Source of the DNA: Temnopleurus reevesii
Taxonomy: Eukaryota > Echinodermata > Echinoidea > Temnopleuroida > Temnopleuridae
DNA: 47,727 bases
NCBI GenBank assembly: GCA_036244855.1
Contig: BQKZ01000742.1
Coordinates: 26,046 to 73,772, forward strand
Direction of reading: 5' to 3'
A model generated the notes under the pieces. It did no database searches, was not told where the DNA came from, and worked only from the letters and a program-made list of their open reading frames with translations. This document shows, in pieces, positions 33,691 to 45,506 of this stretch (its first letter is position 1; every line of letters starts with the position of its first letter). Position numbers and translations under genes: made by a program.

Positions 33691-34659
33691 ATAGAGAAGT
33701 GCCTGGAATGCATCTTTAGAACAACAAGATGGAGATGAGAGAAATGTGGGAGAAAGAGATGAAGAAAATATGTAGGCAGATGATTCTACTGTATTAATGG
33801 TACAGGAGAGGCTTAGTGCTATCGGAAATTGTGAAAAGATTGTGAATCAGTTAAAAGATATAAAAAATATTTATTTTCATGAAGTGCATGTTCAAAAAGT
33901 CGGTGTATCGTATATTAAGATTTTTGTATAGATACAGGAGGGATGCTGGGGAAAAAATAAGGAATTACAATCAAGATGATATGCAGTGTAGCGTAGATGT
34001 TACCTTCCCAGAATATGCGAGAATATAACAATACAGAGATATTTGAATCAGTTGTTTGGTAGTTCATACCTTTCTTTCTATTCTCATGTATTTTTGGAAG
34101 GTTTATTGGCATCTCTGATATAATGATGTGAGGAACATTAAAAAATGTAGATTCTGATTACATATTGATCATGGCAATCTTCTCAGTAAGATATGGCTTT
34201 AAGATTATTAAAGCACGGAAGTTATGTTATTCAATAGACAAAGGTTCAGTCCAGAAATGTGGAAAATCCAACTTCCGATTCATTCAAATCTTGTATGAAT
34301 GAAACTACCGTCAAAACAGACCAATCCTAATATTGCCTTATTAAAATTGAGTGGCGTATGTCTATTAGAAATAAAGAATAGATGCTCAGATTTTTAGACC
34401 ACTTCTCCCATAGTCAAATGTGTATAAAGAAAAACCAAGAAGGATGAGTTTAATGGTGTAGTGACCAAATAAATACGCAAAAACCAATAAATCTCAAATG
34501 ACTGACATTTTCATTGTTGTCTAATGATGCACACATAATACCCTATTTTTATTACCTTCATATTTAAAGAATAGCACAATTATTGATCGATAAAGTTTGG
34601 CCATGATTAGACATGATCAATAAAAGAGAAGCCATCAAAATAAAATATTGTGGTGGCAT

Positions 34660-35420
34660 TTTGGTGGAGGCCTTGGCTAAAAGACTGGTCCAGCTAATAA
34701 CTGGATGGTACATGTTTTTCCGTGAACCTCATCTCGTGAATGATTTTACCAAGCACTTCAATTCCATGTCTCTCTCTTCTGGGTGCTATTAACTCTTAGA
34801 GCTAAATTAATGAAGTGTAAGTAACTCGCTTTCAATAAAAGCTTGAGAAAAAATTAGCATGGTAACTGTTAGTAATTGCTGGCGAGTACAAAGTACCGAT
34901 ATAACCTTTTGATCGCACACGATGCGAATTGACAACCATTGTACGTCATGAATAGCAACAACAGCAAAATACTTCCCTAATTATAAGCAGAAAAATATAG
35001 AATTTTGTCCAATGGAGGGAGAAAATATAGGAGAAATTTTACCCAAATGAAAGGTTTAGTGCTTTGAAGAGTCTGCGGTTGTTTTGATTGCATTGAAGGA
35101 ACATGTTTAACGGATCGCCGCCTTTTTCGTGTAGGGTATTGTTGGCACAAAGTGGATAGAGTCTTTGATGAGGGGGGTTTTCTTTTCTCAACTTTGGCAA
35201 CGAGGCAGTTCTTTTCACGGGGTAGGTGTGAAAAGAACAGCCCGGGGTGATCGGCAAGGGATTGTCGCCACGGTAGCAGGGTAGGTGAGCGGTCTCGCAG
35301 ACGACACCCACCTCTCCCAACCACGGATCTTTTCAAAGAGGACACAGAGTTAGACAAAAACACCGTCGACCCGACCTGAAGCTTAAATCCCCTCTGTCTC
35401 CAACCAAACTGTAGAAGGTG
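34660..35420. promoter_or_regulatory. Candidate intronic enhancer block
   Basis: The composition rises toward a CpG-containing core at 35090-35380. Words seen include AGAGCTAAATTAATGAAG (homeodomain-like), TTTCAATAAAAGC, AGTAATTGC, GACAACCATTGTACGTCATG (Sox-like CCATTGT at 34936 next to CRE-like TACGTCA at 34942) and GATCTTTTCAAAGAGG (TCF-like). Two minus frames (34977-35363 and 35039-35320) overlap in different registers with no recognisable domain. Regulatory function is inferred. Confidence 0.4.
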
Positions 35421-37960
35421 TCTGGAGCTTTTCAGCTCTTCTCTTAAACATCTGTTTACTTTTAGGATCTCGTATTAGTCTTGTATCCAATTTGAGGGTG
35501 TTTAGCAGTACTAAGTTATCAGGGAATGCATTGAAATCTCAACCTCTCCTGTGGTTTAGCAATGTGTGCAAGACCAATTCAAAATGTTATACTTTTACTT
35601 CACTACTTGTGGTTATACTTTAATGAACTTTAACTGAGTCACAATGATAACACTACCCTGTTCTTTTTTCATAGATACCCACAGAAGTTGGTACTTTTGA
35701 ATTTCTAAACAAACCCAATTGTAGGGAAAAATATATTTCTAAATATTGCATTACATCTCAACTTTGAACAACACAGCTGGCTTCAAAAGGCAATGCATAA
35801 GTGTCCGATAAGATAAGGAAATAGGTTTTCAGAATCTTGATTGAGTGGAAAAGATATTAGAGCTGAATTCAACTAATAATATGTTCTACAGCAAATTTTC
35901 AAAATAATATCAAATACTTGTTCATCAAAATAAGAAAAAGATTTTGGTACAACAAACAAAACAATAGACAAGCATCTATAATACCATGTTTGAAATAAAT
36001 AAGTGACCTTTCAGCAAGGAAAAAGCCACACTCAATCAATATAACTGCATGACACCAAAATCCACCCATCTCTCAAACATCTCTAAAATATAGTATTCAA
36101 GTTCATTATCATACAAAGAATCAAGAGAACAAAAGCAAACTTTGAAATGACAACAGTCATGCCCTCAAATCTTGTATCATCTTGTATTATCTCATCATAA
36201 TTACTTTGTAGATGGTATTTTGTATTGTACTTTATTTTGTTAAGCGCATAGAGACCCTTGTATTATGCGCTATATAAGCATAACTTATTATTATTATTAT
36301 TATCTCACATATTCTTTTCCAAAATTTCTTAAACTTTGTATGGAATTCTTTATAGCAAAGACAGATATAGAAACTCCCTTACCTAAAGATGTTATTGTGA
36401 CCTCCTTTTAGAATTCTATTTTTTGAAGGAAATCACAAAAAGAGTGAAGAAGTTTCCACAAGTTCTACTCTACACCTATCAATGGCATTGAAACCAAGAG
36501 GAATCCGTGGGTGTAAAACTTACTATTGTGTAATGTCTCCATATCTTGGGGCGAGGTTTATTTTGGGTATCTTGTATCCTTTGGTCTCATCGGGGAGCTA
36601 GGCGCTTTCGCATACTTCCATCTTTACTCATCATCTTTCTGACAATTATCACTTTTGAGATGAATCAGATAAGGAAAGGATATCTTTTTTCGTATTGTTT
36701 CATTATTCATAATGAGAGAAAAGTGGCATTTCATTTAAAGGGTTGTTAAATTTATTTATTTCACTTATTTTCATTTCATTTTTTTTAATTTCAGTTATTT
36801 TACACAATAAGAGAAAATAACTTACCAGAATTCAAATCAATACAAAGTCATAATATGCACATTTTTAACGACAGTAGAATATGGAAATATACTATATACT
36901 ACATATAAGTGAAAATATGTAATATAAAATGTGAAAATAAAAATAAGCTACATTGTGGCGGAAACCTATTTCACTTATAGAATCATCAAAAGTATGTTCT
37001 TCTTTGCCATTTGATGTGTCAAACCTTCATCCATAGTGAGCAAACATAGTTTAAATGTGTGATATAATATAAATAACACCTTGTACTTAAGAAAAACAAT
37101 GAAGAAATTCTAATCTGCAAAGATGAAAGATAAAATAACAAATATGACAGCTTTAAAAACATAACCGAATAACTGATTTGGAAGAGATATAGCTGTATGA
37201 GACGTATGTAGAAACGGAAGAGACTGATAGAAAAATATCTGATCTATTAAATATCCCTTAATTTAATTCTCTGACATATGATACTCTATGCCAATATTGA
37301 AGACCTTAACCATCAAGTTACTGTCTCAAATGCTCCCTTCCTCACTCAATGCCTTCAAGGTATTTAATGCAATTAGTACTAAATGAACATTTACTCAATT
37401 TTCATGAAATCTCTTAATCAAATCAAGGAATTATCATTGGTTCAACAGCTTGTGATTATAATCCTGTGGAATTGTCTCTTGTTGGAGAAGCTGAGAAAAT
37501 AGAAATCAATTATGGGAAGTGTTCTATTGCATAAATATTTATGTTCAATGCCAATTTTCCTTCCAGTAAATACAATACGGCCATTCCAATTCCTTGTCAT
37601 ATCGTCATCAACCAAGGTACCAAACCATGAACCCCCTTTCTCCTCCTGTCCTTTCTACCTTGACTTTGCCAAGGGTCTACTTTAACCCTTCTCATCCCAA
37701 ATCACTCTGCTTACAAACACCTATGCAGCTTCTGTTATGTTATGGGTTAATACAAATAGTGAATGCAACTCTTTACTTTTGCATGGTTATACATTTTTTA
37801 GAATTATTGGAAAATTTTTTTTTAGAATTATTCAAAAAAATTACTTCTATGTTAACCTGTCTCTTTCCGAGACACGTACATTCAAGCATCTCTGTCAAAA
37901 CTTAGGTGGGCAAGGAGTTAACGAACGCAGTCAATTTCTCCCTCCCCAGTTTTTAAAGGC
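35421..37960. other. AT-rich intron, no recognised gene
   Basis: Apart from a SINE tail at 36230-36302, no repeat or coding signal was recognised. Frames at 36546-36749 and 37594-37973 have no recognisable domain. Confidence 0.5.
36230..36302 (+). mobile_element. SINE 3' tail remnant
   Basis: TAAGCGCATAGAGACCCTTG, then TATGCGCTATATAAGCATAA and (TTA)n. This matches the tail organisation of the SINE family in this window. The head was not recognised. Confidence 0.6.
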
Positions 37961-37969
37961 TCTCATAGC

Positions 37970-38130
37970 TTAGAGGGGGGAGAGCAAATTCGAGTATGGT
38001 CCTGGAATCGATATCGCGGTAGGGCCCCTTGACTTGCGGGCAACAAGGTCCTATATGAGATTAACAGCGTAACACGATAGGAAAGTTGTCTGGCATTTTG
38101 CAGAAGATGAACGAACGTTTGACTCGGGTG
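37970..38130. promoter_or_regulatory. GC-richer patch, candidate regulatory DNA
   Basis: GGTCCTGGAATCGATATCGC, GGTAGGGCCCCTTGACTTGC and AACGAACG lie between AT-rich flanks. There is an ATCGAT word. No open frame of note. Confidence 0.25.
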
Positions 38131-38459
38131 AAGGACATCTTAAATACACATGTTATTTCAGGGATGCGTGTATTGATGGGAGGGGGTGGAGACGGAGAGA
38201 AAAAAAAAATTGGCAGCCTGGAAGTAAAACACACAATAAATGCCTATATTATCATAAGATAAAGGACTGCGCACTGTATGTAAATTTAAAGTCTATGAAG
38301 AATCTGAGTCCGTCAAATTGTCGAGTTGCGATTGTTATGATTTTACTGCCCATTGTTCTAGGAAAACCTCGGAAGCCTACATCATTGTCTCAGCCTGTCA
38401 AATGTCTAATTGTGATTTTGGTACGGTTGTTCTCTGATAATTTGTGATTCAATGTTATT

Positions 38460-38690
38460 TTGAGGCTTAATCACCGATCAAACTCATTAAGACTTGACAG
38501 GTTAATTGCTTGCATGCTTTCTTTGTATTGGAAATGAGCGATTTGATTGGTCAATCAATTGATAAAACAATCTCTTGGAGGTTTAGGAGAAATGGTTAAC
38601 GTGACTCATTATCGATGGTGCAATTAAAGTTTGATTGATTGCTGCTTTTCGCTCCTTTGTCTGGTTGTTGTTTACATTTTGCCAACACTA
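38460..38690. promoter_or_regulatory. Candidate enhancer with dense TF-like words
   Basis: Within 230 bp are TGATTGG (38544), an overlapping CAATCAATTGATAA (38552-38565), TGACTCA (38602-38608, exact AP-1 consensus), ATCGAT (38611-38616, Onecut-like), CAATTAAAG, TGATTGAT (38632-38639, Pbx/Hox-like) and TGTTTAC (38669-38675, Fox-like). There is no repeat and no open frame. Such density is suggestive, but AT-rich DNA produces TAAT-type words by chance. Confidence 0.4.
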
Positions 38691-38734
38691 TAAGTCCAGA
38701 CAAGAATTCTAGCTGCATGTTTGCTATTAAAAGT

Positions 38735-38864
38735 GATATTGATGATTACATGAATGTTTTGATGATGGTAATGATGAATGTGACATGAATGATGATGATG
38801 ATGAAAAAAAAAATGTTTGTGGAGATGTTGTTGCTGTTGGTGGAGATGTTGTTGCTGGTGGTGG

Positions 38865-38898
<34 letters not shown>

Positions 38899-39090
38899 AA
38901 TGATGATGAGGAAGATAATGATGGTGACAAAGTTGTTGATGATGATGATGATGAAGATGATAATGATGATTATGGTGGTGTTGTTGATAATATTTTGATG
39001 ATGATGATGAAGGTAATGATGGTGAAAGCCAACATTAATGATGATAGAAGTGGTGATAATGGTCATAATGGTCACAGTGATAATAATCAT
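38735..39090. repeat. GAT/TGG triplet microsatellite
   Basis: GATGATGAT arrays are interleaved with GGTGATG and GTTGTTG. Open frames on both strands (poly-Asp, poly-Met, poly-Ile, poly-Ser) are repeat translations with conflicting frames and no unique domain. Confidence 0.95.
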
Positions 39091-40990
39091 TACGGAAAAT
39101 ATTTCTCTTTGATTCACTCCAGCAAAGAAAAAAAAAAGAAGGAGAATTTACAAGTATAATGTAATCAAAACATCTATATCTCATAATTAACAACCCAACA
39201 CCCTTTCCCAACACAGCCTACCGATGAATAACACAATAATTTAATCCATAACAACTTTATTGCACCACCCAATATTCCACAAGGATAAACACTTGGAATC
39301 AATTAATATGCTGTCAGAAAGCAAGGTTAGAAAATCAAGTTTAAATAATCCTTTTTGTTTTATCATGGGGTCACTAACTAGGAGTGTGGTGACTTGAGGG
39401 TGGGGGTGGTAAACCAGGACATGGAAGTTCACTGACCTGAAGGGCATTGACCTCTGGCATTCCTAAGTTGAAATCTACCATGCAGAAATACATGATTTTA
39501 AATGCTCATATATCATCCCCCCTCTCTCTATCTCTCTCTTGCACTTTTCACTACCATCTCTATATTTTATTCATAATATGGCTTGTCAATCTACATTTGC
39601 TTTTATCTTTCTCTGTCAGTATATCTCTTTTCTCTTCCCTGTAGATGTCTTACTAATATTTCTACTCTTTTCTCTAATTCCATGACAATATATCATTTGT
39701 TTTTACCTTTCCCTACACTCTCCTATAATTTATCTTTCCCTAAACATATGTCATTGATATTTTTTTCTAGTCTCTCTATCTCTCTGACAATATATCAAAC
39801 TTTGTATTAATCTTTCTTTCCAATATCTTTTTAAAGATTCTGATTTTCAAGTGCATTCTCTCTTTCTCTGTATATTTCATGTTCCAGTGTGCATTGGTTT
39901 TACTTTATGATACAAATTGGGCATTCCTTTAGTTTTTGGCCTTTCTAAATTCTCTTAAAATCTCTGTCCACCTATTTTTCCTTCATCACCTCTCCTTCTT
40001 TCCTTCCTCCAATTTACAAACCACCATTCTTTCCCAAATTTCACTTTATTCGAACGAAAATAACAACTGGGGCAGTGACGTCCACACATTTTACAACATC
40101 CAACTTCGATAAAGCCAAAATCAATCCTTATTAGTTTGACGGATCACCATCGAAACACGAAATAGGACGAATCAAACATCTTTAACAAATTTAAGTGTCG
40201 GTGTCCTTTGATAAAAAAGCTGAATTGAGAGTTAAATGCTACTTTGCATATTCACATCACCAAATGTACATTTCAGAATATAAATCTTTGGATGTGCTTA
40301 TAAGAAGAAAAGATGATTACAAATTTGTGAATGAAACTCACGTTGATTCGGGTTTAACAGCATCTAACTTTGATCAAATGATTGAGGGGCGTGAAGACAA
40401 AAACCGAGAGCATATGAATAAAAGAGAGCAAAACATAATCACCGCTTCCTAAGAAGGCGGTTAAATTGTCACTAGGCAATGAATTTCAGCTCAGCCGTTC
40501 AGTCACATCACAATATTACCAGACTGGTATATTAAGTGATGGATAAGAAATTTGAATGTTAGCGATAATATTGTCTACCGAAAGAGGAGAGATTTTTATT
40601 TTGTGTATGATTGCTGGTGATGATTGCTGGTACAACAATTTTCTTCTATCTCCTGGGTGCTGTTCAAATGAAGTGATTTGTTTCTTTAGTGTGTTCTTAC
40701 AGAAATGAACATGTGAACTCCAAATGAATTTAAAGAGGAATTGGAAGATCTCTAAATATTACAAATACTATTAAAAATTATTATAAATATTATATTTCGA
40801 GTCATTTTTTGCTTTATTTGTGTCCCATTAAATCTTGCATAATTTAAAGTCCGTAGTCTTTCTCTTGCCCCTCTCCCCTCACTCTGTCTCTCTCCATCCC
40901 TCTCTATCTCTCTATCTCTCTCTCTGTTTATCAGTAACTGATCATTTCATATACCTGAACATAAATGACTTTTTGAAAATGAGCAACGTA
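39091..40990. other. AT- and pyrimidine-rich intron, no recognised gene
   Basis: Positions 39510-40020 are strongly pyrimidine-biased on plus (CTCTCTATCTCTCTC). The 85-codon plus frame at 40195-40452 has mixed, non-repetitive composition but no recognisable domain, promoter or splice context. Confidence 0.5.
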
Positions 40991-41008
40991 CAGAGTTGCT
41001 TCTGTTTC

Positions 41009-41036
41009 TTTCTCTCTCTCTCTCTCTCTCTCTCTC
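41009..41036. repeat. (TC)n microsatellite
   Basis: An uninterrupted TC run about 155 bp downstream, in gene sense, of the Robo Ig1b donor, where it reads as GA. Confidence 0.95.
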
Positions 41037-41191
41037 CCCTATATGTATGCATTGCACTTGTAAACATTATATATAAGCCCTCTCTCTATCTTTCTCTCTT
41101 CTGTTCAACCAGTACATTACACCCCATTATTGCTCAATTTGCAATACATACACAATATTTCGGATAAATAATAAACATAACAAAGACTTAC

Positions 41192-41369
41192 ATGCAATTT
41201 GCAGTGTGGCATTCTTGCTGTATGCGACTCCCAATGAATTTGTTGCGACACACTGATAAACGCCGACGTCTATCCTCTGAATGACCCGTAGGAAGAACAG
41301 CGCCCCCGTAGTCAACGCAGTCATATGGCCGTCTCCCCTCATCTCCAAAGGCTGGCCATCCTTCAGCCA
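41192..41369 (-). CDS. robo: Robo receptor exon: second half of Ig domain 1 (partial gene)
   Basis: This internal exon of a Roundabout receptor encodes 59 codons plus one base. It starts at Trp (WLKDGQ) after a T-rich tract ending in TTTTCAG and ends ATT-GCA-T before a GTAAGT donor. Visible Ig features are the TGALFFLR strand at residues 21-28, the DVGVYQC tyrosine corner at 34-40 with the second Ig cysteine at 40, VATN at 41-44, and an N-glycosylation sequon N-A-T at 53-55. Robo proteins carry the same order (WYKDG, SGSLFFLR, GVYVCVARN, NASLEVA). In known Robos Ig1 is the main Slit-binding and heparan-sulfate-contacting domain, and the LFFLR strand lies on that face. The turn between FFLR and GVYQC is about four residues shorter than I recall for vertebrate and fly Robo. 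The partner cysteine lies in an upstream exon that is not in the window. Phase 1 at the donor matches the exon at 935-1125. Confidence 0.94.
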
Positions 41370-42529
41370 CTGAAAATAAAAAAAAATTAAAGAATTATTA
41401 TCATTTAGAAGTAAGTTCAAAGCTTCTACTAAAGTAAATAATTCTGGAAAAGAAGGTAGAAAGAATTAGTCTGATATTAAGAATGTACAAACTGTAGAAA
41501 ACAAAGTTAAATCATTGGTTTTAAAAATTTCAAGCTTTGATGTATACTACTGGTATTTGAATTGAAAAAAAAAGCTGAAAGTTTCACTAATTAGAATGCC
41601 CATAGTCTTGTGTACAATAGTCTTAAAAAAACATGAAAATAACAACTAGCTAAAATTGTGATGAAATTCAGTGAATTCACTAAAATTTACGTGAGCTAAG
41701 ATATTTGCTTTTACAGTACTTTTGAGCACATATAACTCCAGGAATCATCTTGAAAAGGGAATTAATATGTAAACCTATCTTTATGAAGATGTATTGCCTC
41801 TCTTACAAGTATGAAAACAAATCCCTGCTCATTCACAAATGATAACCTGGACCTTTTATATCCCAGTAGGTTCCTCCATTTCAACAGGGTGTATTTCAAC
41901 ACATTTGCTTTTGTTATCCGAATATTTGTGTGAATGTCACTCCAGCCCATGTAAATAACACACAGGTATTTCCTGTGTAATATACAATCTGTCAATCAAA
42001 GTGTGAAATAAACATCATAACTTCTGTGACCTACTTTTTACTCCAATACAAAAATATGGACAGAAATAGAAGTAGGTGAGACAGAAATTGATGGAGAAAA
42101 AGCCAAACGTAATTCTAGCATAGATGCAGTGGATATTCAAAAATAGAAACTCCAATAAAACTGCAATTTCTGTTCAGGTGCTCATGTTCTGGAAATTTAT
42201 CCTCTCCTTAAATTGGAAAAATCTGAATAAAGTGTATGAAGATGAAAGATAGACACAAATGACAGAAGAAAATGCCTTCAGAGTAAAGGGAAATATCAAA
42301 GACAATGTACAGATTTGATATGTTCTTCAATAGAAAACCCCATTGTTTCCTTAAGGCATTCAAGTTGTAACTTCTCAAAAAACATTGATCACTGTTCTAT
42401 AATATCATAATAATAACTTGCAAATTCTGAGACTAAATCATATTAAAACAAGGGAAAATTTGTGTGGACTAACTGACTATAGATTCAAACCTTTTGAAAT
42501 AGCCCAGATACATTTCTAAAATAAACTGA

Positions 42530-42970
42530 CCTCAAACTCGCCAGATTCTAAATCCAAAACCGATACTGCCCCCTAGTCTACATGGTCTATGCCAACGACA
42601 AAAGGATAACAAAGTTTGCCATTTTTGGCATGTTTGGTGACAACTTTATCTATCAATACGAGAGACCCAGCGAGATAGCGACTTGTCACCGCACACCTTT
42701 CATTTGGTTACCCCTCTCACGACCCCAAAGCCCTGACAACGTTACAGTTCACACCTCGTAATCTATGGAGCGGCGGTCGACAGGGGGGCGAAAGAGAAAC
42801 ATACCATAGGGGAAGGGGGCACGCAGATGATGAAACTGAAGGATTAGACAGTTCGTGAGACGAGCGGTCCGCTAGCCCAAGAGAAATCAAGCGCTGAAAA
42901 ACAATCGCACCTTTTCGGTGACAAGATTTACCAGCTTTGGGGCACGATCTTTGTGATGTTGTTCGCACCT
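42530..42970. promoter_or_regulatory. GC-richer island ~1.2 kb upstream of the Robo Ig1b exon
   Basis: CpG-containing, repeat-free sequence (GGAGCGGCGGTCGACAGGGG, GAGACGAGCGGTCCGCTAGC) with AAAGGATAACAAAGTTTGCC, CTTTATCTATC and ATTTGGTTACC words. The minus frame at 42717-42983 has no recognisable domain and does not resemble the missing half of Ig1. Candidate enhancer or alternative promoter. Confidence 0.4.
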
Positions 42971-42999
42971 TCGTTGACATCATTGCCTAGTTCCCATTC

Positions 43000-43545
43000 T
43001 CTCTTCTTCTTTTGTTTCAAATATTCCCTGTCCCCTATAAAATCATTTACAAGCTTACGGCTTCTTCTTATCTTTAGCGATTTCTCTCCTTCAACATGTT
43101 CAAACACTTTCCTCTCTCCCTCCATCATTTTTCTTATTCCTTCTCATTCATACACTCAAATTTTGATCTTTTTCATCTGTCCGTTATTTCTCCTTTCTCT
43201 CTTTAATATTCATTTATATTCATTCTCTGCACAATTTTTACATTATGTCTCTCTATTTTCCCCACTTCTCCTCTTTCCTTTATTACCATCATTATCCCTT
43301 TGCTTATATCAAAATATCTTTTGTGTTATAATCATGTTTTCATTCTTTCTCTCTCTTCTCTTACCTTCTTTAATCTCACATAAATATTCACATTGTACTC
43401 TCTCTTTCCTCTTATCATTTCTTGTTCTCTTCCTCATTCTCTTTTCTCCTTTTTCTCACACGCACACACACACACACACACACACTCATTCTCTCTCACT
43501 CTCCCTCTCTCTCTCTTCATCTCTCCCTGTCTCTCTCTCCCAGGA
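43000..43545. repeat. Pyrimidine-rich domain ending in (CA)n(CT)n microsatellites
   Basis: The plus strand is C/T-rich over more than 500 bp, with a CA run at 43457-43485 followed by CT runs to about 43540. The 204-codon plus frame (42953-43567) is a Ser/Leu/Phe-rich translation of this tract and is rejected as a gene. Confidence 0.9.
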
Positions 43546-45500
43546 GCTCTATTCCATTGATCAGTGACTTGAAGGGAAATGCCGCAGACAATGCCATGGT
43601 TGATTTTCTCTATCAATATCCTGAGTGATAATAACCAAATATTATATATTCATTTCCAAGATGAAGTGATAATGCTAAATATCAATATAAACATTCAATA
43701 TCAATCACTTCACTTCCAGGATAAGAATCGAATCAAAATACCCCATATCAGAAATATGAAGCTCTTCATTTCCTCATCGCACATACTGATAACAAATTTC
43801 TTGAGGAAGGAGATATCAGTTTGTGTAATGAAAGAACATTGTAGTGGATTTGAATTATCTGTTTGACATAAAATAAAAACAAGTTAAAGTCTTAAGATGT
43901 AGCTTAGAGTTGATATATAACTCCAACTTCTGTAAGAATTTGTTTCTGCACAATATTACCATTATCATTGTTCTGCAACTATTCCCGATTTCTAACCCTA
44001 ATTTTAAAGTAATTCAGAAACCCAAGATATTAGCAACTTTCAAATCCATGACCCCCAAAATTGTGATGGGAATAATGATGGCTACTTGTATAGCGCACAG
44101 GTCCACCTTATCGGTGCTCATGGCGCTGAAAGCTCGACACTAACTTCTATCCGGCTCTAGTTGGCAGCCATTACGGTGCTCCGTTTCTTCCTGCCGTCCC
44201 CATTTACCTCACCTGGGTCGAGTGCAGCACAATGTGCATAAATTTCTTGCTGAAGGAACATAATGCTAACCTTACCCTGAGTCATACCCCTTCATTTTTT
44301 AAGAAAGGATTTGAAGAGCACTTGTAGCATGGGTAATTTTTATGTCTCATATTACAAAGATGTACTTAGCAATTCTTAGCAATAATCTTTCATGAGGATA
44401 TCTTACCATTTTCTATGTGGATGTACAAAACATTTGTAGTCCAAAGGACACAGACTTATCTAATGCTCTGTAAGATGTCCTTCTAGAATAGATTGGACAA
44501 TGTAATGATTATTTTATAATGATCATCCAATGGCAAAGTGATCTCTCTACTTCCTAAACCATCTAAAAGTACTGAAGTGATTTTGAAAGCTTTTCAAAAG
44601 CTATCTGAACGATGTTATCCTTGTAAGAAATTTCATCTTAAATCACAACTATCAACAGGGCATTCTCTTCACCTGCTTACGACATTGCAAAATGCGAGAG
44701 ATCAATTCTCGAAAACTCTGAACTCGTTACTCAATTTACACTCTGGGCAAGAAACAAAATTGAGCTCTTTTTTCCCTTTTGCTTTGGTTGCTTCCAAGCT
44801 GCAGTCGATGAGCTACAACTTTCCTTTCCAGTAATGAGTGCAAATTTCAGCAATGTTGGCCATATATCCTCCTGTATTACAGTATGTTAGGATCCAATCT
44901 GGGTGTGATTGAAGATAGCCGGCGATTTCAAACGAGTAAAATCTGGTCCAATTTGGCAGACGAGATTGGATAGCAAGGTGTGAAGGTTTTTGAATGAAGC
45001 TTATAACATTATATTGGCATCGAAAGGTCACGAAGCAGAAGATATTTTCAACACATTTTTCCCCACCATACGAACTTCACAACAAACTAAATCATTGCAG
45101 CGCTCTAAAAATGAGTATGCCTATTTGGCCAAGACAAGTCATGAAACATTTTTCCAAGTCACTTAGTTGGTAATTTTTACAGGGGCAAAATAAGTATCAG
45201 CAGATCAGGAGTTTGCAAAGCTATGTATCAATTATTTCACATTCGGCAAACTTGTGAATATAATTTTTCCTCCTTGTTATATCTATTGACAAGCTTGAAT
45301 AAAGCCTTTGATATAAGGCATATTCCATGTATACAAACTTTCACATTTTCTCCCTTTTATCCGAAAATTCAACAAAATGACAATTTTCGGTCGGGGTATA
45401 GCATTTCTGTATTGAGTCTGCATGTATTTTGAGAAGAATGATGTTGCAACCTTACTCTAAATTTTACATTAATCCATTTTTTAAAAATTCTATGTACAAA
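43546..45500. other. Intron with no recognised gene apart from a SINE
   Basis: AT-rich. The 98-codon plus frame at 44538-44834 (Leu/Ser/Lys-rich) has no recognisable domain and no similarity to Robo or to reverse transcriptase that I can see. Confidence 0.5.
44058..44280 (-). mobile_element. tRNA-derived SINE, minus orientation
   Basis: On the minus strand: TTCAGCAAGAAATTTATGCA, CATTGTGCTGCACTCGACCC, AGGTGAGGTAAATGGGGACG, then CAGCGCCATGAGCACCGATA and GCGCTATACAAGTAGCCATC with an ATTATT end. The core is the same as at 15120 and 24550, but the middle segment is longer, which suggests another subfamily. Confidence 0.7.
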
Positions 45501-45506
45501 GTGAAT

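Larger units (their letters stand above)
1126..41191 (-). other. Complete 40,066-bp Robo intron (between Ig1b and Ig2a exons)
   Basis: The two Robo exons are on the same strand, in protein order and in matching phase, so the DNA between them is one intron. It runs from the GTAAGT donor at 41191 to the CAG acceptor ending at 1126. No other Robo-like exon was seen between them. The content is AT-rich DNA, dispersed SINEs, TIR elements, microsatellites and several GC-richer islands. Very long 5' introns are known for vertebrate Robo genes, so the length itself fits the family. An unannotated alternative exon cannot be excluded. Confidence 0.88.

Noticed and set aside
34977..35363. 128- and 93-codon minus frames
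   Set aside because: Two overlapping registers over the same GC-richer DNA, neither with a known fold or splice context.
36286..36305. CRISPR-like or minisatellite array
   Set aside because: It is only the (TTA)n tail of a SINE. No regular repeat-spacer pattern exists anywhere in the window.
38785..39159. Poly-Asp (124-codon) plus frame and poly-Ile/Ser minus frames
   Set aside because: GATGATGAT microsatellite read in different frames; no unique domain.
42717..42983. Missing first half of Robo Ig1
   Set aside because: The minus frame has no Ig cysteine strand pattern or donor in the required phase 0 just before a Trp-starting exon.
42953..43567. 204-codon Ser/Leu/Phe-rich plus frame
   Set aside because: A pyrimidine-rich tract ending in CA and CT microsatellites has few stops and gives artificial long frames. 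The apparent membrane-like hydrophobicity is a composition effect.
45223..45432. LNKAFD string resembling reverse-transcriptase motif A
   Set aside because: No other RT motif (no YADD box or fingers region) nearby; a six-residue match is chance.
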